Below the pieces are notes generated by a model, which searched no databases, was not told the origin of the DNA, and saw only the letters and a list, made by a program, of their open reading frames with translations. From assembly GCA_028023455.1 (NCBI GenBank), contig JAQFVV010012531.1:434001-498000 (forward strand): 64,000 nucleotides of DNA, written 5' to 3'. Below are positions 50,646 through 63,824 of this stretch, in pieces; position 1 is the first letter of the stretch, and every line of letters begins with the position of its first letter. The translations under genes and the position numbers were made by a program. This stretch comes from Epiperipatus broadwayi. Lineage: Eukaryota > Onychophora > Udeonychophora > Euonychophora > Peripatidae.

Positions 50646-51500
50646 ATATGGTTCGAAATATATTATTTATTTATCTAGCTCCCTGACTGGTCTTTGGAGA
50701 TCTTCAGGACAAATCAAGCTGAAAGCCTGAAGTTCCAGAAAATATTAAAATCCTGAACTCAAAATGAAGTTGCTTGCATAGATAGACAAGCATCCAATAT
50801 CAAGTTCAATAATATTATACAACTTAGTAATCTCAGTTCTTATCGACCTGCAATTTTTTGCCTAATTAGAAATACAATATCAACACATCATTTGAATCTT
50901 TAAGCTACTTCAAAATTAAAGAACAAATAATTAAATAGTTTTTAACTTGTAAATTCACAAGAAGTTTGAATATCCGATGTGCCAAAACTGGGATCAATTC
51001 TATAATTTTTAAGATCTGAATCTGCCACTTTATCACTCCACCAAATCATCTATAAACAGAAGCACCTCACTTATATAGTGCCATTTACTATGGTAATCCT
51101 GAGAAATTGGTCTGGATATGAGAATAACATGCACTACCAACTGTTCTTAAAATATCAATTTATCAGTCAGGATCATCTTTATTTATTCAATCACCTAAAG
51201 AATATGACTAGTGCTATTTTTTTAAATTCCTGTTTGGTAAACAATATATTGGTAAAAGTTTTTGACATCAGTTGATCTCTTAACTTTTCATTGCATGGAC
51301 TTTCTTATATTGATGTTACTTGCTTAAATTGGGCCACAATAACTTTTCATTTTGATTTTTTATGAATAAATTATTTGCATTCAGTCTTTCTTAATCAGAT
51401 ATATCATAGTCTGTAAAAACACATACTAACTCTATGATATTAGAATTATGATACTCTTGCACTTATGTTACAAAATCTTCACATTTTTAATGTGGAGAAA
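50646..51500. other. intron, nothing recognised
   Basis: AT-rich; no coding block recognised. Confidence 0.4.
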
Positions 51501-51747
51501 TCTATTCAAGAAACAATCAAGTCCAAAAATGTTACTAAAATAATTTTATCCCTAAAGAACCATTTAAATAAATTTGCAAATAATTCCCACCTTTTTTATA
51601 TCAATGTCAATCTTTTTAACATTTTGATTGGCAATGATATATAAAAAAGGTGGGTATTAATTGCAAGTTCATTTAAATTATTTTTTGGAGATTTGGTTTC
51701 CAAATTACCTTAGTAACATTTTCAGAACTGATTGTTCCTTGAATAGA
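51501..51747. repeat. 247-bp palindromic (fold-back) element
   Basis: The left arm from TCTATTCAAGAAACAATCA pairs with the reverse complement of the right arm ending TGATTGTTCCTTGAATAGA, over about 90 bp. The best part is the central CCCACCTTTTTTATAT / ATATAAAAAAGGTGGG. The outer parts carry more mismatches. Confidence 0.8.
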
Positions 51748-52590
51748 TTATATATTGTCAGCATTACATATTTAAAAAACTATAAAATTATTTATAAGCT
51801 TCTTAAAATCATTAAAATTAATATGAATAATAATAATTTTGAAACATTTCTATAGGCACTTCATACATTGCAATTTCTTTACTAAATTCCTTAATTAACT
51901 AATAGTTTCAATTATTCTACAATCTTCCTCAGTGCTACAAATATACTAAATAAAGTGTATTATTTGAAGTGTTTTAATATTATTATGCATTATATAAAAA
52001 AAAAAAAAAGGTTTCTAGTAAACTATTAACTGTGCAGCCTTTGGTGGCGCTGTTTCTAGTTAAAAACAGAGCGTTATAACATTACCGGGCCGCTAGATTT
52101 TTTTTATCTAATAGATCGTATTTTAACATACGGCTGTAATATTTTTTTTTTAATATTTAATATATTGTTGTTATTTGTTTTGGACATAATTATTTTTTTG
52201 TTTTCATTTGATAAATTTAAAACTATAAAGGAGACTTTGACCTTTTTTTTGGATCTCAAAAGTACATAATTTTTGACATGTTTTTATTTGGGGGGGGGGG
52301 GTTTCCATTCTAAATCTACTGTTTCTTTTTTACATACGTCTTTTATTTTTGGGTTTTGGATTCGATACATTTCAAAGTAATAAGGGACAGTTTTAACTTT
52401 TTCAATAAAACGTCCCGTATTTTTATTCTTTTTTTAACAACAAAAATTAAACTCGGGTTCATTTTTAAAATCTACTTAACGTGCTGTTTATTGATTTAAA
52501 ACAACAACAAAAAACCTCTTTTTGCTTCTAAACGGAACGAATAGGTATGTCAAAAGAAGAAGTATTTTTTTTAAAAAAAAAAACAATCAA

Positions 52591-52839
52591 TCAAGAGATG
52601 TCCAACAAACTACGCCGCCCCTTTTTAACACTGTCATTCTGGGTGTTAATTACATGATTTACAGATAAAAATAATCGCAAACAATACACAAATTCTTTCC
52701 AGAAAATAAATTTATTAACCACATATGATTGAACTAAATCAACTGTAACGAATGGCAGGATGTTTTGGGCTTGAAAAAATGCAACTGGCTCACTTTCTCT
52801 GTTAGGGACGTCCCACAAATATAATAACGTGGTAGACAT
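52591..52839 (-). CDS. unrecognised small ORF in TIR element 1
   Basis: 82 codons from ATG 52839. It begins M-S-T-T-L-L-Y-L-W-D-V-P-N-R-E-S-E-P-V-A-F-F-Q-A-Q-N-I-L-P. This recalls, weakly, the N-terminal F-L-x-x-x-x-L-L-P segment of ISXO2/Merlin-type transposase proteins. The later part is hydrophobic and the expected Cys pairs are absent. No catalytic residues are visible. It may be a decayed transposase piece or a spurious frame. Confidence 0.35.
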   Translation of the reverse strand: MSTTLLYLWDVPNRESEPVAFFQAQNILPFVTVDLVQSYVVNKFIFWKEFVYCLRLFLSVNHVINTQNDSVKKGRRSLLDIS

Positions 52840-52853
52840 TTTGTTTTTCTTTT

Positions 52854-53105
52854 TCAACTCTCGTCCGAGTCACGACAGAAACGGTATTTTTCCGCAAACA
52901 ACTCCAATCGTCTGCCAGAGAGCTTGAGAAATTTTACTTTGTCTTTTTTGACCCCCAAAAAAGCCAAAATTAGCCAAAAAAAATTTTTTTGACAAATATC
53001 AATAATACGCTGAAAATTACTAGTACGCAAAAATCTTTCAGTTGGGAAATACAGAAAATCATAAACATCAACAAATAAACACTTGAAAAAGAAGACAATG
53101 CTCAC
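52854..53105 (-). CDS. unrecognised small ORF in TIR element 1
   Basis: 83 codons from ATG 53105, just upstream of the other small ORF. Aromatic-rich (F-F-F-K-C-L-F-V-D-V-Y-D-F-L-Y-F), then K-K-D-K-V-K-F-L-K-L-S-G-R-R-L-E-L-F-A-E-K-Y-R. No domain recognised. Position inside the TIRs and the basic second half would suit a transposase remnant, but there is no direct evidence. Confidence 0.35.
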   Translation of the reverse strand: MSIVFFFKCLFVDVYDFLYFPTERFLRTSNFQRIIDICQKNFFWLILAFLGVKKDKVKFLKLSGRRLELFAEKYRFCRDSDES

Positions 53106-53365
53106 ACTCTCATTCTAGCGACGATACAAATTCTGTCAATATGCATAGGAATTCAACCCGCAATGAAATCAACGGTAAACTATACGATCATAGTATTGTT
53201 AGTAGATGTAGTGTTATTGATTATAATCACTACATACGATCTACTCGTATATTAATGATCACTCATTTATTAGCCGTAGGTTCGGCCGCGAAAGCGGTAT
53301 AATTCTGTGTTTTTACACAGAAACAACGCCAACACAGACTGCACAGTGAATAGTTTACTAGTACC

Positions 53366-54353
<988 letters not shown>

Positions 54354-55706
54354 CTAAAATAGAAATGTAAATAATCATGTTTGTGATTTATAAAGCCATG
54401 AAGGTGAAAGTTCTTTTTATATTCATAGATATATATTAGATAAACTTAATTTACAAATTGATATACTTTGTAATCAATATACTCATCAGTGGAACTGCAA
54501 CATCTACTATATTCTGTTCCAAGCTCTTTTTGCTTATATTATATATAACACATTTAGTTTGTAAACTTTGATTACAATACATGTATGTTGCTTATATTCT
54601 ACATGTACAATACTTTTCAACACACACACATATAAAACAGACACTTTTTATGAATATAGTATGCATATATAAATTAAAACTATAGTATTAACAATATTTT
54701 TTTCAAAAAGTATCATTATTAATAATAAAATGAGAGATTGCATATATATTTGCTGTGTGTTTATTCATTAGTCAAAAAATAATAATAAAAACCCCAGTGT
54801 TAGATTCTTCTCACAAACTTTAAGCTTTCTAAAGGAATATAGTAGTGTCTACCAAAAATATTTTACCAGTTCATATCTTCAATGTATAAATTCAATGCTT
54901 ATCAAAAAAAATGTCTTTTAACACAGTTATAACTTAACTATTTCATAAATATAAACAACTGTGATATAAATATGTTTTTCTATTTTTGTTATTTTTGTAA
55001 TAAATTGTTCATTCATTTTAAATATGAGGCTTCCTTCTGAACATGATTCTTTTCTTTCACAGCAAGCAATAATTTTCATTTTATTGGTTATTAAGGAAAG
55101 TATGAATTCTCTTAAATTGTTCTTAGAAAATATTTTATCAAATGAAATACTATGCTATACAAAAATTTTTAAAGAAAAAAATGTGAAGAAAAAATGTGTA
55201 TCCTTTTAATATATTTAATAAGAAAAAAACATAGTTAATGAAATTGCATTAGAATTAGTGAAAATGCTATCAGATAAAAAACAATGGATACTGACATCTA
55301 GCTTGTGATAAATACACATACAATTTACTAAATTTATGGAGTTTAATGTTATTTTCTTTTGTTTATTTACATTTGTTTTATTTTTTGGATAGCATATAAA
55401 AGAAGTAGTGTATTATATATATTAATACAGCAAATATCACAGCTTTACTGTATTTCAAACAACAATTATTTTAATAAATAAACAATTGATATTAAATCAT
55501 ACTTTATTAGATTTGAATTTTTAAAAAATCAATATAACATCACATGACTGTCTTAGCTATTTCTTTCAGTTTTCAATCCTAATTCCTCATTGAATAAAGC
55601 AAAAAAAACAGAAACTGGTCTAAGGGTATATAGTTTATTGATTACTCAAGCTTGTAGTAAGTGATTCTAGACTAGGCTGAAAAAATATGTTCTTATTAAA
55701 AATTTT
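54354..55706. other. intron, nothing recognised
   Basis: AT-rich intron between exon B and TIR element 2; no repeat boundary seen. Confidence 0.4.
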
Positions 55707-55859
55707 GGTTCTCATGTCATCCTTCATGTCAGCCGCGGAATGGCGTGATTTCTAACCAAAAACACATTAATATAACGTTCCTGGGTGAGCGATTCTGTAT
55801 TAATATTGACTTTTTTGTGTGGGTCTTTACAAAGTTTGCTTTCTTTAGTTTCTGAATTA

Positions 55860-57610
55860 TTTTTCCCAAATAATATTTTTGACAATGAGATAATAATAAT
55901 TATTTTTTTTTAATTTTTATTGACAAGAGGGTCTTTTTTGGTGTATGTTCAAATAGTAATTTGTGTTTTTTTAAAATAGTATTACTGTTTTTGTAAAATT
56001 GGATTGCCAAAATTCAAGAGAGAACGGGTTTTTTTGATGGATCTTTAAATAATAATTTACGTTACTTTGATAGGTTTACATTTGATTGCTGACAACAATT
56101 AGTGGGAGGGGTGTTTTTATGTATGATTAAATAATAATTTACATTACTTTTATAGGTTTACATTTGATTGCCGACAACAATTATTGGGTGAAGTGGGTTT
56201 TTTTTCGTATGTTTGTGTGTGTATGTTTAAATAAAAATTAAAGTTACTTTTATTGGTTTACATTTGACTGACAACCAATTTGGGTTTGACTTCCTTTCGT
56301 TTATAAATTATGGTTTTGGTTCTACAAATAAATATTTTTGACAATGGAATAATAATAGTTGTTGTTTGTTTAATTTTTATTGACAAAAGGGTGTTTTTTG
56401 GTGTAGGTTCAAATAGTAATTTGCGTTACATTTAAATAATAAGTTACGATCTTACTTTGATTGGTTTACATTTGATTGCCGACACTAATTATTGGGAGGG
56501 GTGTTTTTTTGTGTGTATGATTGTAGACAACAATTATTGGGAGAAGGGGTGTAACCGTTTAAAAAATAGTTTACGTTACTTTTAGTGGCGGTGTACACTT
56601 GATTGCTGACAATAATTAGTGAGAGGAGTGGGTGTTTTTGGGTGATGATTAAATACTAATTTACCTTCCTTTTATTTTACATTTGATTGCCGACAACAAT
56701 TATTGGGAGAAAGGGGTTGTTTTTTTGTCTATGTTTAAATAAAAATTGAAGTTACTTTTATCGGTTACATTTGATTGACAACCGATTTGACTTTCTTTTT
56801 TTTTTTTTCATTTATAAATTATAATTTTGGTTTCCCAAAAACCTAATATTTTTGACAATGGGACAATAATAGTTGTTGTTTCTTTCATTTTTATTGACAA
56901 GAACGGGTCTTTTTTGGTGTATGTTCAAATAGTAATTTGGGTTACATTTAAAAAATAATTGCTTTACCTTACTTTTAGTGCTTTACATTTGATTGCCAAC
57001 AACAATTAGTGGGAAGGGTGTTTTTGTGTACGATTAAAGAATAATTGTACGTTACTTTTTTTTTACATTTGATTGCCGACAACAATTATTGGGAAAAAGG
57101 GTTTTGCATTTTATTTTTGTTTGTGTGCATGTTTAAATCAAAATTTAAGTTACTTTTATTGGTTACCATTTGATTGACAACCGATTTGACTTTCTTTTTT
57201 TCGTTTATAAATTATTTGGGTTTTCCCAAATAATATTCGGTTTGACAATGGGACAATAATAGTTGTTTCTTTAATTTTTATTGACAAGAGCAGGTCTTTT
57301 TTGGTGTATGTTCAAATAGTAATTTGGGTTATGTTTAACTAATAATTTATGGTCTTACTTTGTTTGGGTTATATTTTATTGCCAACAACAATTAGTGGGA
57401 GGGTTTTTTTTTTCTATACGATTAAAGAATAATTGATGTTCCTTTTATTTGACTGTTTGATAGCCGATGACAACAATTATTGGGAGAAGAGGGGTTTTTT
57501 GGGCTAGGTTTAAATAAAAAATTGAGTTACTTCTTTTATTTGACATTTGATTGCTGATGACAACAATTATTGGGAGAAGGAATGTATGTTTAAATAAAAA
57601 TTGAAGTTAC
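55860..57610. repeat. nested (higher-order) satellite array inside TIR element 2
   Basis: A large unit marked by TTTTGACAATGGGACAATAATAG recurs at about 55881, 56339, 56855 and 57244 (spacings of roughly 460, 515 and 390 bp). Within each, a smaller unit of 80-100 bp marked by TTTACATTTGATTGCCGACA and ACAATTATTGGGAG recurs two to four times. Large units share TTTATTGACAAGAGGGTCTT and TATGTTCAAATAGTAATTTG. Unequal spacing shows internal gains and losses of subunits. Confidence 0.85.
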
Positions 57611-57885
57611 TTCTTTTATTTTTTTACATTTGACGAAGGCCATTTGGAATCCCTCAAACAAGCTTGCCTTTACGAAGTGAACATTTCCGTCAGCAGCAAC
57701 GAGACTTATAAATGAAAGTGAAAAAATGTTTTTGGACCTCAAATCTGCATATATTTGCCGCACAATCCAATTTTTTCTTTTAGCAGCAGGATGTTTTGTT
57801 TTTTTCTGCTGTAGAAATATTCCAGTGCCGCTTCCATGTCTGGCAATTCCCATCTTTTCAAGTTTTCTGCGTTGGAATTAGCCAT
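57590..57885 (-). pseudogene. broken transposase-like ORF in TIR element 2
   Basis: A 48-codon frame starts at ATG 57885 (M-A-N-S-N-A-E-N-L-K-R-W) and stops at 57739. A second frame, open 57853-57590, overlaps it. The join is likely near the A-rich run at about 57788-57800. The second frame contains K-R-K-N-W-I-V-R-Q-I-Y-A-D-L-R and F-I-S-L-V-A-A-D-G-N-V-H-F, which loosely recalls the W-V-R-P-x-x-x-x-R...L...D...F pattern at the N-terminus of PIF/Harbinger transposases. No DDE residues are present. The assignment is a hypothesis. Confidence 0.4.
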
Positions 57886-58235
57886 CTTCTTGGTCTCAGA
57901 AAATTTCTCACTAAAACGTGACTCAAAGCGTGATTGTTAAAAGTTTTACGCTATCCCATCCTAATCGAAAATTTAGGAGGCTTACAGATTTACGAGGAAC
58001 AATCACGACACTGTTAAAATTGCTAAAAGGTAACAGTACATCAATTTGTCTTAAAAAAAAAAGGCCCCGATGAAAATTTAAATAATTTTGACACGATCAA
58101 ATTAACACACCCTCGTACAATATTGTTACATAAAATGCATAACAGCATTACGATATAGTGCGTGACACAAACAACTATGGCATTTTCCTCTGCTTTTAGC
58201 ATCGGAAAAAGCCACACCGTTAGCTGCTAAGCCAA

Positions 58236-58360
58236 GTTAACACTCTTTCTAGATTTTTATCATAGAAAGAAGACTTAACTCTGAGTTAACACTCTACCTT
58301 TTAGCATAGAAAGAAGACTTAAAACTCTGAGTTAACAATCTTTCTAGGATTTATTTTAAA
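58236..58360. repeat. tandem repeat, unit 46-49 bp, about 2.5 copies
   Basis: Units start GTTAACACTCTTTCTAG (58236), GTTAACACTCTACCTTTTAG (58285) and GTTAACAATCTTTCTAGG (58331), sharing CATAGAAAGAAGACTTAA. Lies just inside the right TIR of element 2. Confidence 0.85.
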
Positions 58361-58466
58361 AAGAATGCTTAAAGGCTTGGGTGCGGCAGCGGAAACGGCA
58401 TACTTCTAGAAATTTAGCTAGAAACAGCGCTATCTCGCGGCAGACACAAAGGATCAGATGACAACC

Positions 58467-59486
<1,020 letters not shown>

Positions 59487-59699
59487 TTAGGAAAAAATAT
59501 ATTATTAAAATTTTACATATCAAACTGTAAAATGAAATAAAGGGATTTATAATTTCTTTACCTAATATGAAGAAAATGTAGATTAATATTTTCACGCCAA
59601 TTAAATAACTTGCATATAAAATCTTTATTCCTAATAAGTATTCATATACATAACAGCAACTATCTATTCTAACCAGCCTGTTATAAGCTTGACTAATCA

Positions 59700-59943
59700 A
59701 TGATTACCAAATGGTAGTACATTTTAATACCCACCCTTACATTAATTTATGGTTTGGGCCTTTATCAATGAAGACTTGACATTCAAATTTGGAATCAATG
59801 CAATTAGTGGAAGTGATTAACAAATGCATAACTGCTTTGATTCCAACTTTAACTCCCAAGCCCTTACTGTTAGAAGTAAAAGCCAGATATTGATTTAGGG
59901 ATTGGAATGAAGAGGCATTATCATATGGTAATTAGTGATTACT
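59700..59943. repeat. 244-bp palindromic repeat (MITE-like)
   Basis: The left arm TGATTACCAAATGGTAG through CCTTTATCAATGAAGACTTG pairs with the right arm (AAGCCAGATATTGATTTAGG through ATATGGTAATTAGTGATTAC) after reverse complementing, with moderate mismatch. A half copy is at 47123-47240, so this is a family. Confidence 0.75.
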
Positions 59944-59999
59944 CATAATTACTAATGATGGCACTACAGAGAAGATCTGCCTTTATGTACATTATATTA

Positions 60000-60690
60000 T
60001 AATGTGCTGAAATGTGTTTGCATTGGTAAAAAGCATTCAATTATTTCCTTTTTAATTTACATTATTTGACATTAGTGCATCTCTGTTTAAATTTCAGAAG
60101 CCACAATATAAACAAATAGATAACATCAGAAGTGTCAATGCAGATAGATTTATATAACTAAATTCTATATAAATAATCTGGTAGGAGACACTTGATTTTG
60201 ACTGAGCTCATTTGATGATAAACTTTTATTCTAATCTTTCTAATTAATGTCCTAAAAAATCTAAAACTTCTAAGGTTTGAATCTAAACCAAATAACCTTT
60301 AAATGGATATAGTTTTGATCTTAGACCAGCAACTAATTTTTGTGATATCAATTAAAAAAAACTGTATACACCTTTATAACTGAGATCATTAAAATAAGCA
60401 GGAGAAACATTGTGTTGTTCACATATTTTCATATTCAAAATCAAGGAATCTACTCCTCAATTCACAAAAACCTTATGAAAAAAAACTGTTACGCAATGTA
60501 TAAAGTCAAAACACAATGACATCTCTTAGTCACATTCAGCTTTTACAATGTAATCAATAAGTAAAATGTTATATACTAGTATCTAAAAATAATGTTTATT
60601 CAGTCGCCATTCATTTTAATAGAATCGCTTAAAAATTGGGCACTTTCATTACTTTGGCAATTTTTCAGCAATACTTCATTCAACATCTGA
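60000..60690. other. AT-rich stretch upstream of ALDH exon A, nothing recognised
   Basis: Searched on the minus strand for the missing ALDH N-terminal exons; none recognised. Confidence 0.4.
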
Positions 60691-60696
60691 CATTGA

Positions 60697-60792
60697 GAAG
60701 TAAAACAAATGACTTTCCTTTTGAAGTATCAGTCTATTTACAGTGAAGTAAAACAAATGACTTTCCTTTTGAAGTATCAGTCTATTTACAGT
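60697..60792. repeat. perfect tandem duplication, 48-bp unit x2
   Basis: GAAGTAAAACAAATGACTTT and on, starting at 60697, is repeated exactly from 60745. A very recent duplication, as no differences were seen. Confidence 0.95.
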
Positions 60793-60967
60793 ATTTTCCA
60801 AATTTTATAAAATTATTATATACTGTGTGCTATTTATGTTAACTAAATGACATTTACTTCTAATGCTCGTCATAAAAATAAAAATCGTCAACATTTTATT
60901 TTAATGATGAAAATGGGCACATCTTCTATCATCCATCAATAAATATTTATTAATTTTTAAATAAAAT

Positions 60968-61240
60968 CAGGCAAAACTCTCCATACAGTAGTGCCACTCA
61001 GTGCAAGCCAGAGCAATCAATGGATGCCAGGAAGTTTGTGCATAAAATCCCTATCTAGTGCCTACTCATCCTATATCTCCAGAATAGCTTCTAACTTGTG
61101 GCCTTTGGCAGTGAGGAGCCTTGGATCTGAGAGCACTGCACCTAGAGTGACACCACTGTATGAAGAGTTTTGCCTGTTTTAATAACAGTTATGAGTAGGC
61201 ATAAGAAATGGTAATCATGTGATGTTTGGTGATGTAATTC
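60968..61240. repeat. longest copy of the CAGGCAAAACTCT repeat (core 60968-61176)
   Basis: The ends CAGGCAAAACTC and GAGTTTTGCCTG bound a 209-bp core. The right flank TTTTAATAACAGTTATGAG and CATAAGAAATGGTAATCATG is shared with the reverse-complemented left flank of the 43.7-kb copy. The 63-codon open frame within it is not a gene. Confidence 0.8.
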
Positions 61241-61516
61241 AGTACAATCAAATGATATTTATGCAATAATTCGTTTTTAAGTTTATGATTGGTCTATATA
61301 ATTTAAAGAACTACTAAACTTTCTAATTAGGCAAGTAATTATACTAAAATTCTTTTAAATGTTACATAAAGACTAATTTTTAAAAAATAACTATTTTTCA
61401 AGAATTAACAATTACAATTATAGTTGAAGGCTATGAATATGGAGAAAATATCTCTGAAAGTGCTTAGCCGTGAGAAATAATTATTCCATCTAAGAATTTA
61501 ATTTCATTATATGCAT

Positions 61517-62981
61517 TGTAACAAATCGCTCCCTCGTAAAACGCCCATCCGCCCTTACACTCACGTGACTGAACGTTTCATTATAGACGATTATTACCAC
61601 AAGCAAGAAGCCAATATAAACCCAAAACTTGAGCCTATATTCTTAATTGAACACTGACACGGTATATAAATATCGCCCCAGCATTATATTTCCCAATTAA
61701 ACGCTTCTTCTCTGCTGGGCATATTATTTGAATCAAACAATTATTTCTGTCCAGACTATCGCGGTACAGAAAGAATATCGACTATAGCCCTTTCCCTATA
61801 TTTTTTTTTCTACAATCAGAAATGACTTATTTATCCACTTCTATTTCTCTATTATGATTCTTAAATTCATAACATTTATCCGTTCGAATGACCTAGATTT
61901 AATATACACTAAATATTTGTTCGCTTGGCAAAGAAAGACAAATTGCAAAATGAATAGTTACTTCTTTTTCAAAATAATTTTTAATTTTGTAATCGATTAT
62001 TTATAAATGACATAATAAATAATAAAACACACATATATCTACCACACACCAACATAATATGCACACAAAATAAAATAGTAAAGAATATAATTCAAATAAC
62101 TCATTAAACCACTAGCGTAACCCAATTGTTACTGTCTCATACATTATGAAAGTAAAGCTCATAAGTTCTTTAGCTATATTGACCGAAGTATTGCGCAAAA
62201 TTTAACAGTTTAGTTTCTGATTGATTTCTTTGTTCACAAAATAATTATGACATGCATGTATTAACAAAAGTTACCTAGGTACGGAATCCTCAATGACGGA
62301 TCAACCATCGAGTGGGAGCTTTCCCTTCTTTTGCAGAGATGGTTGCTTGTTCTTCCGTCGTCCAGTAAGTGGAGTGTAAAGTTTTATAGTCCATTGGAGT
62401 GGGTTTGATTTCATTCCATTTCCGAAACTTTAATACCTATTCATTTCTTTAGGTACCATCGAACGAATATCCAGGCATATCTGGTTCCATGATGGCGGTC
62501 TCTTATCGGCAGCATATCAGATGTTTAGGTAGTGAGCCAATGTTTGGATGGAGAAGACCGAGCAAATGCCCATTGTGCCACTAGCCTCTCATGTTAGCGT
62601 ACCCAACGAAGTTCGCTAATATTCCTACAATATGTCCGCGTTATTCTCTCCACGATTTCTGCCTTCTTCTCCCCAGTTTTGCCAGCCAAAAAAAAAACTA
62701 ACTAACTAACAAAAATCAGTTCTGCTTATCTCGATTCGTTCTCCTATTGTTCTCTGGAATGTTGCTAATTGCAATATTCCTTTACATTACCTTATCTTAT
62801 ACCAATCTATACTGGAATTTTGTTACAACTTTCACATTTTCCAATTTTACAGTTACCATTATTTTCTCTCATTCTTTTAAAACATTTCGAATATTAAATT
62901 ATGTATTAGCATTTTTTATTTGATCAATACGTTTACAATAACTTTATTTACCAAGAAAGAAAGAGACACGTTCATTATACA
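61517..62981 (-). repeat. candidate LTR (1.47 kb) of a second gypsy-type element
   Basis: In minus orientation it begins TGTATAATGAACGTG directly after a purine tract and ends GCGATTTGTTACA, giving TG...CA ends. Near its far end it has a TATA-like TTTATATACC followed by TCAGTG (about 61655-61675). The second LTR lies outside the window, so boundaries and target duplication cannot be checked here. Confidence 0.6.
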
Positions 62982-63000
62982 CCCCTCCCCTTTCTTTTCT
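62982..63000 (-). promoter_or_regulatory. polypurine tract of the right-edge LTR element
   Basis: The minus strand reads AGAAAAGAAAGGGGAGGGG, a 19-base pure purine run next to a TGTATAATG LTR start. Confidence 0.7.
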
Positions 63001-63824
63001 AATCTTCAATCTTTTATTTAGTATTTCCTAATTTCTTCTTTTTTTTTTTTTTTCTTTTTTTTTTTTTTTTTAATTTACTGGTTTTATATTTCTTTTAACG
63101 AAAACCTTCTTTATTATTATTGAGGATCAATAATCTAGATACATGCGAGACTATATTGTATGTAGATATCGCATTACACCACTCCCTATTTTTTTTTCTT
63201 TTTTTATGATGATGAGATTATCTTGGAGAGACAACTAGGTTCAAACTAACTTCATTCCATTTGATTGATTTTCACTGCCCAAACACTTTTAATCTCCATC
63301 GAACACTATCTTACAAAGAGTTGATTCTTCCTCCTTTTTTTTTTCCCGATCCGCATTCAAGGAGTCCGATTTTGTGAACAGCCTGATTTTCCACAGCCTG
63401 TTCCACCTGGTCTTTTGAGTTCAATATCTTTTAATTCTTAGTATCTTTTCAATACCTTTGGGGTTTTCCCCCAGTAAGCATGATAATGAGCCCAGATCTC
63501 TGCTGAGTCCTCATTATGTTTGTTTATTTATTTTTATTTATTTATTTCCTGTCTATCCTTATGTGTATAGACCGGATTAACACACATACTCCCTTGCAGA
63601 TTTATATGTACGGCGAGACGGCTTGACCAAGCTCAAATGCAATCCCCACATGACTTACATCCGCACGCATTTGTCTCTAATCCAGAACCTCATTCATGCA
63701 TTCTCTACTCTTATTATTTCACCATTACCAATTCTCCGTACATTCCCCTTATCATGTTCAACATCCATGGCCGCTATCATTTAGTCGATTAAATGTGTCT
63801 GTCCTGTTACTTTTCCTTTTATTT
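63001..63824. other. retroelement stretch between integrase and polypurine tract
   Basis: About 0.8 kb without an open frame of useful length. It contains long T/C-rich runs (about 63030-63085). It may be a 3' untranslated part or a decayed extra ORF. Confidence 0.4.

Larger units (their letters stand above)
52010..53365 (-). mobile_element. 1.36-kb TIR element 1, superfamily unresolved
   Basis: The left end GGTTTCTAGTAAACTATTAA matches the reverse complement of the right end GGTACTAGTAAACTATTCA, and the match runs inward about 85 bp at roughly three-quarters identity, including GTGCAG, TGGCG(C/T)TGTTTCT and a GCCGC block. Both flanks are A-runs (14 A on the left, 8 A on the right), so any target duplication of up to 8 A is hidden. 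Two minus-strand frames lie inside. The TIR shares TGGCGCTGTTTCTAGTTAAA-type sequence with element 2 at 55.7-58.5 kb. TIR-plus-ORF build points to a DNA transposon. Confidence 0.8.
55707..58466 (-). mobile_element. 2.76-kb TIR element 2, related to element 1
   Basis: The left end GGTTCTCATGTCATCCTTCA matches the reverse complement of the right end GGTTGTCATCTGATCCTTTG. The match continues through TGTC(A/T)GCCGCG and GCG(C/T)TGTTTCTA for about 85 bp. The inner TIR (GCGCTGTTTCTAGCTAAA) is shared with element 1. The inside holds a nested satellite (55.86-57.6 kb), a broken ORF (57590-57885) and a 49-bp tandem repeat. Flanks are AT-rich and give no clean target duplication. Confidence 0.8.

Noticed and set aside
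57590-57853. Intact host gene in the intron
   Set aside because: Sits within TIR element 2, overlaps a second frame that continues its likely start, and runs into the satellite.
60991-61182. 63-codon plus-strand frame as a gene or as the missing ALDH exon
   Set aside because: Lies on the wrong strand for ALDH and within the CAGGCAAAACTCT repeat core, with relatives at 43.7 and 28.7 kb.
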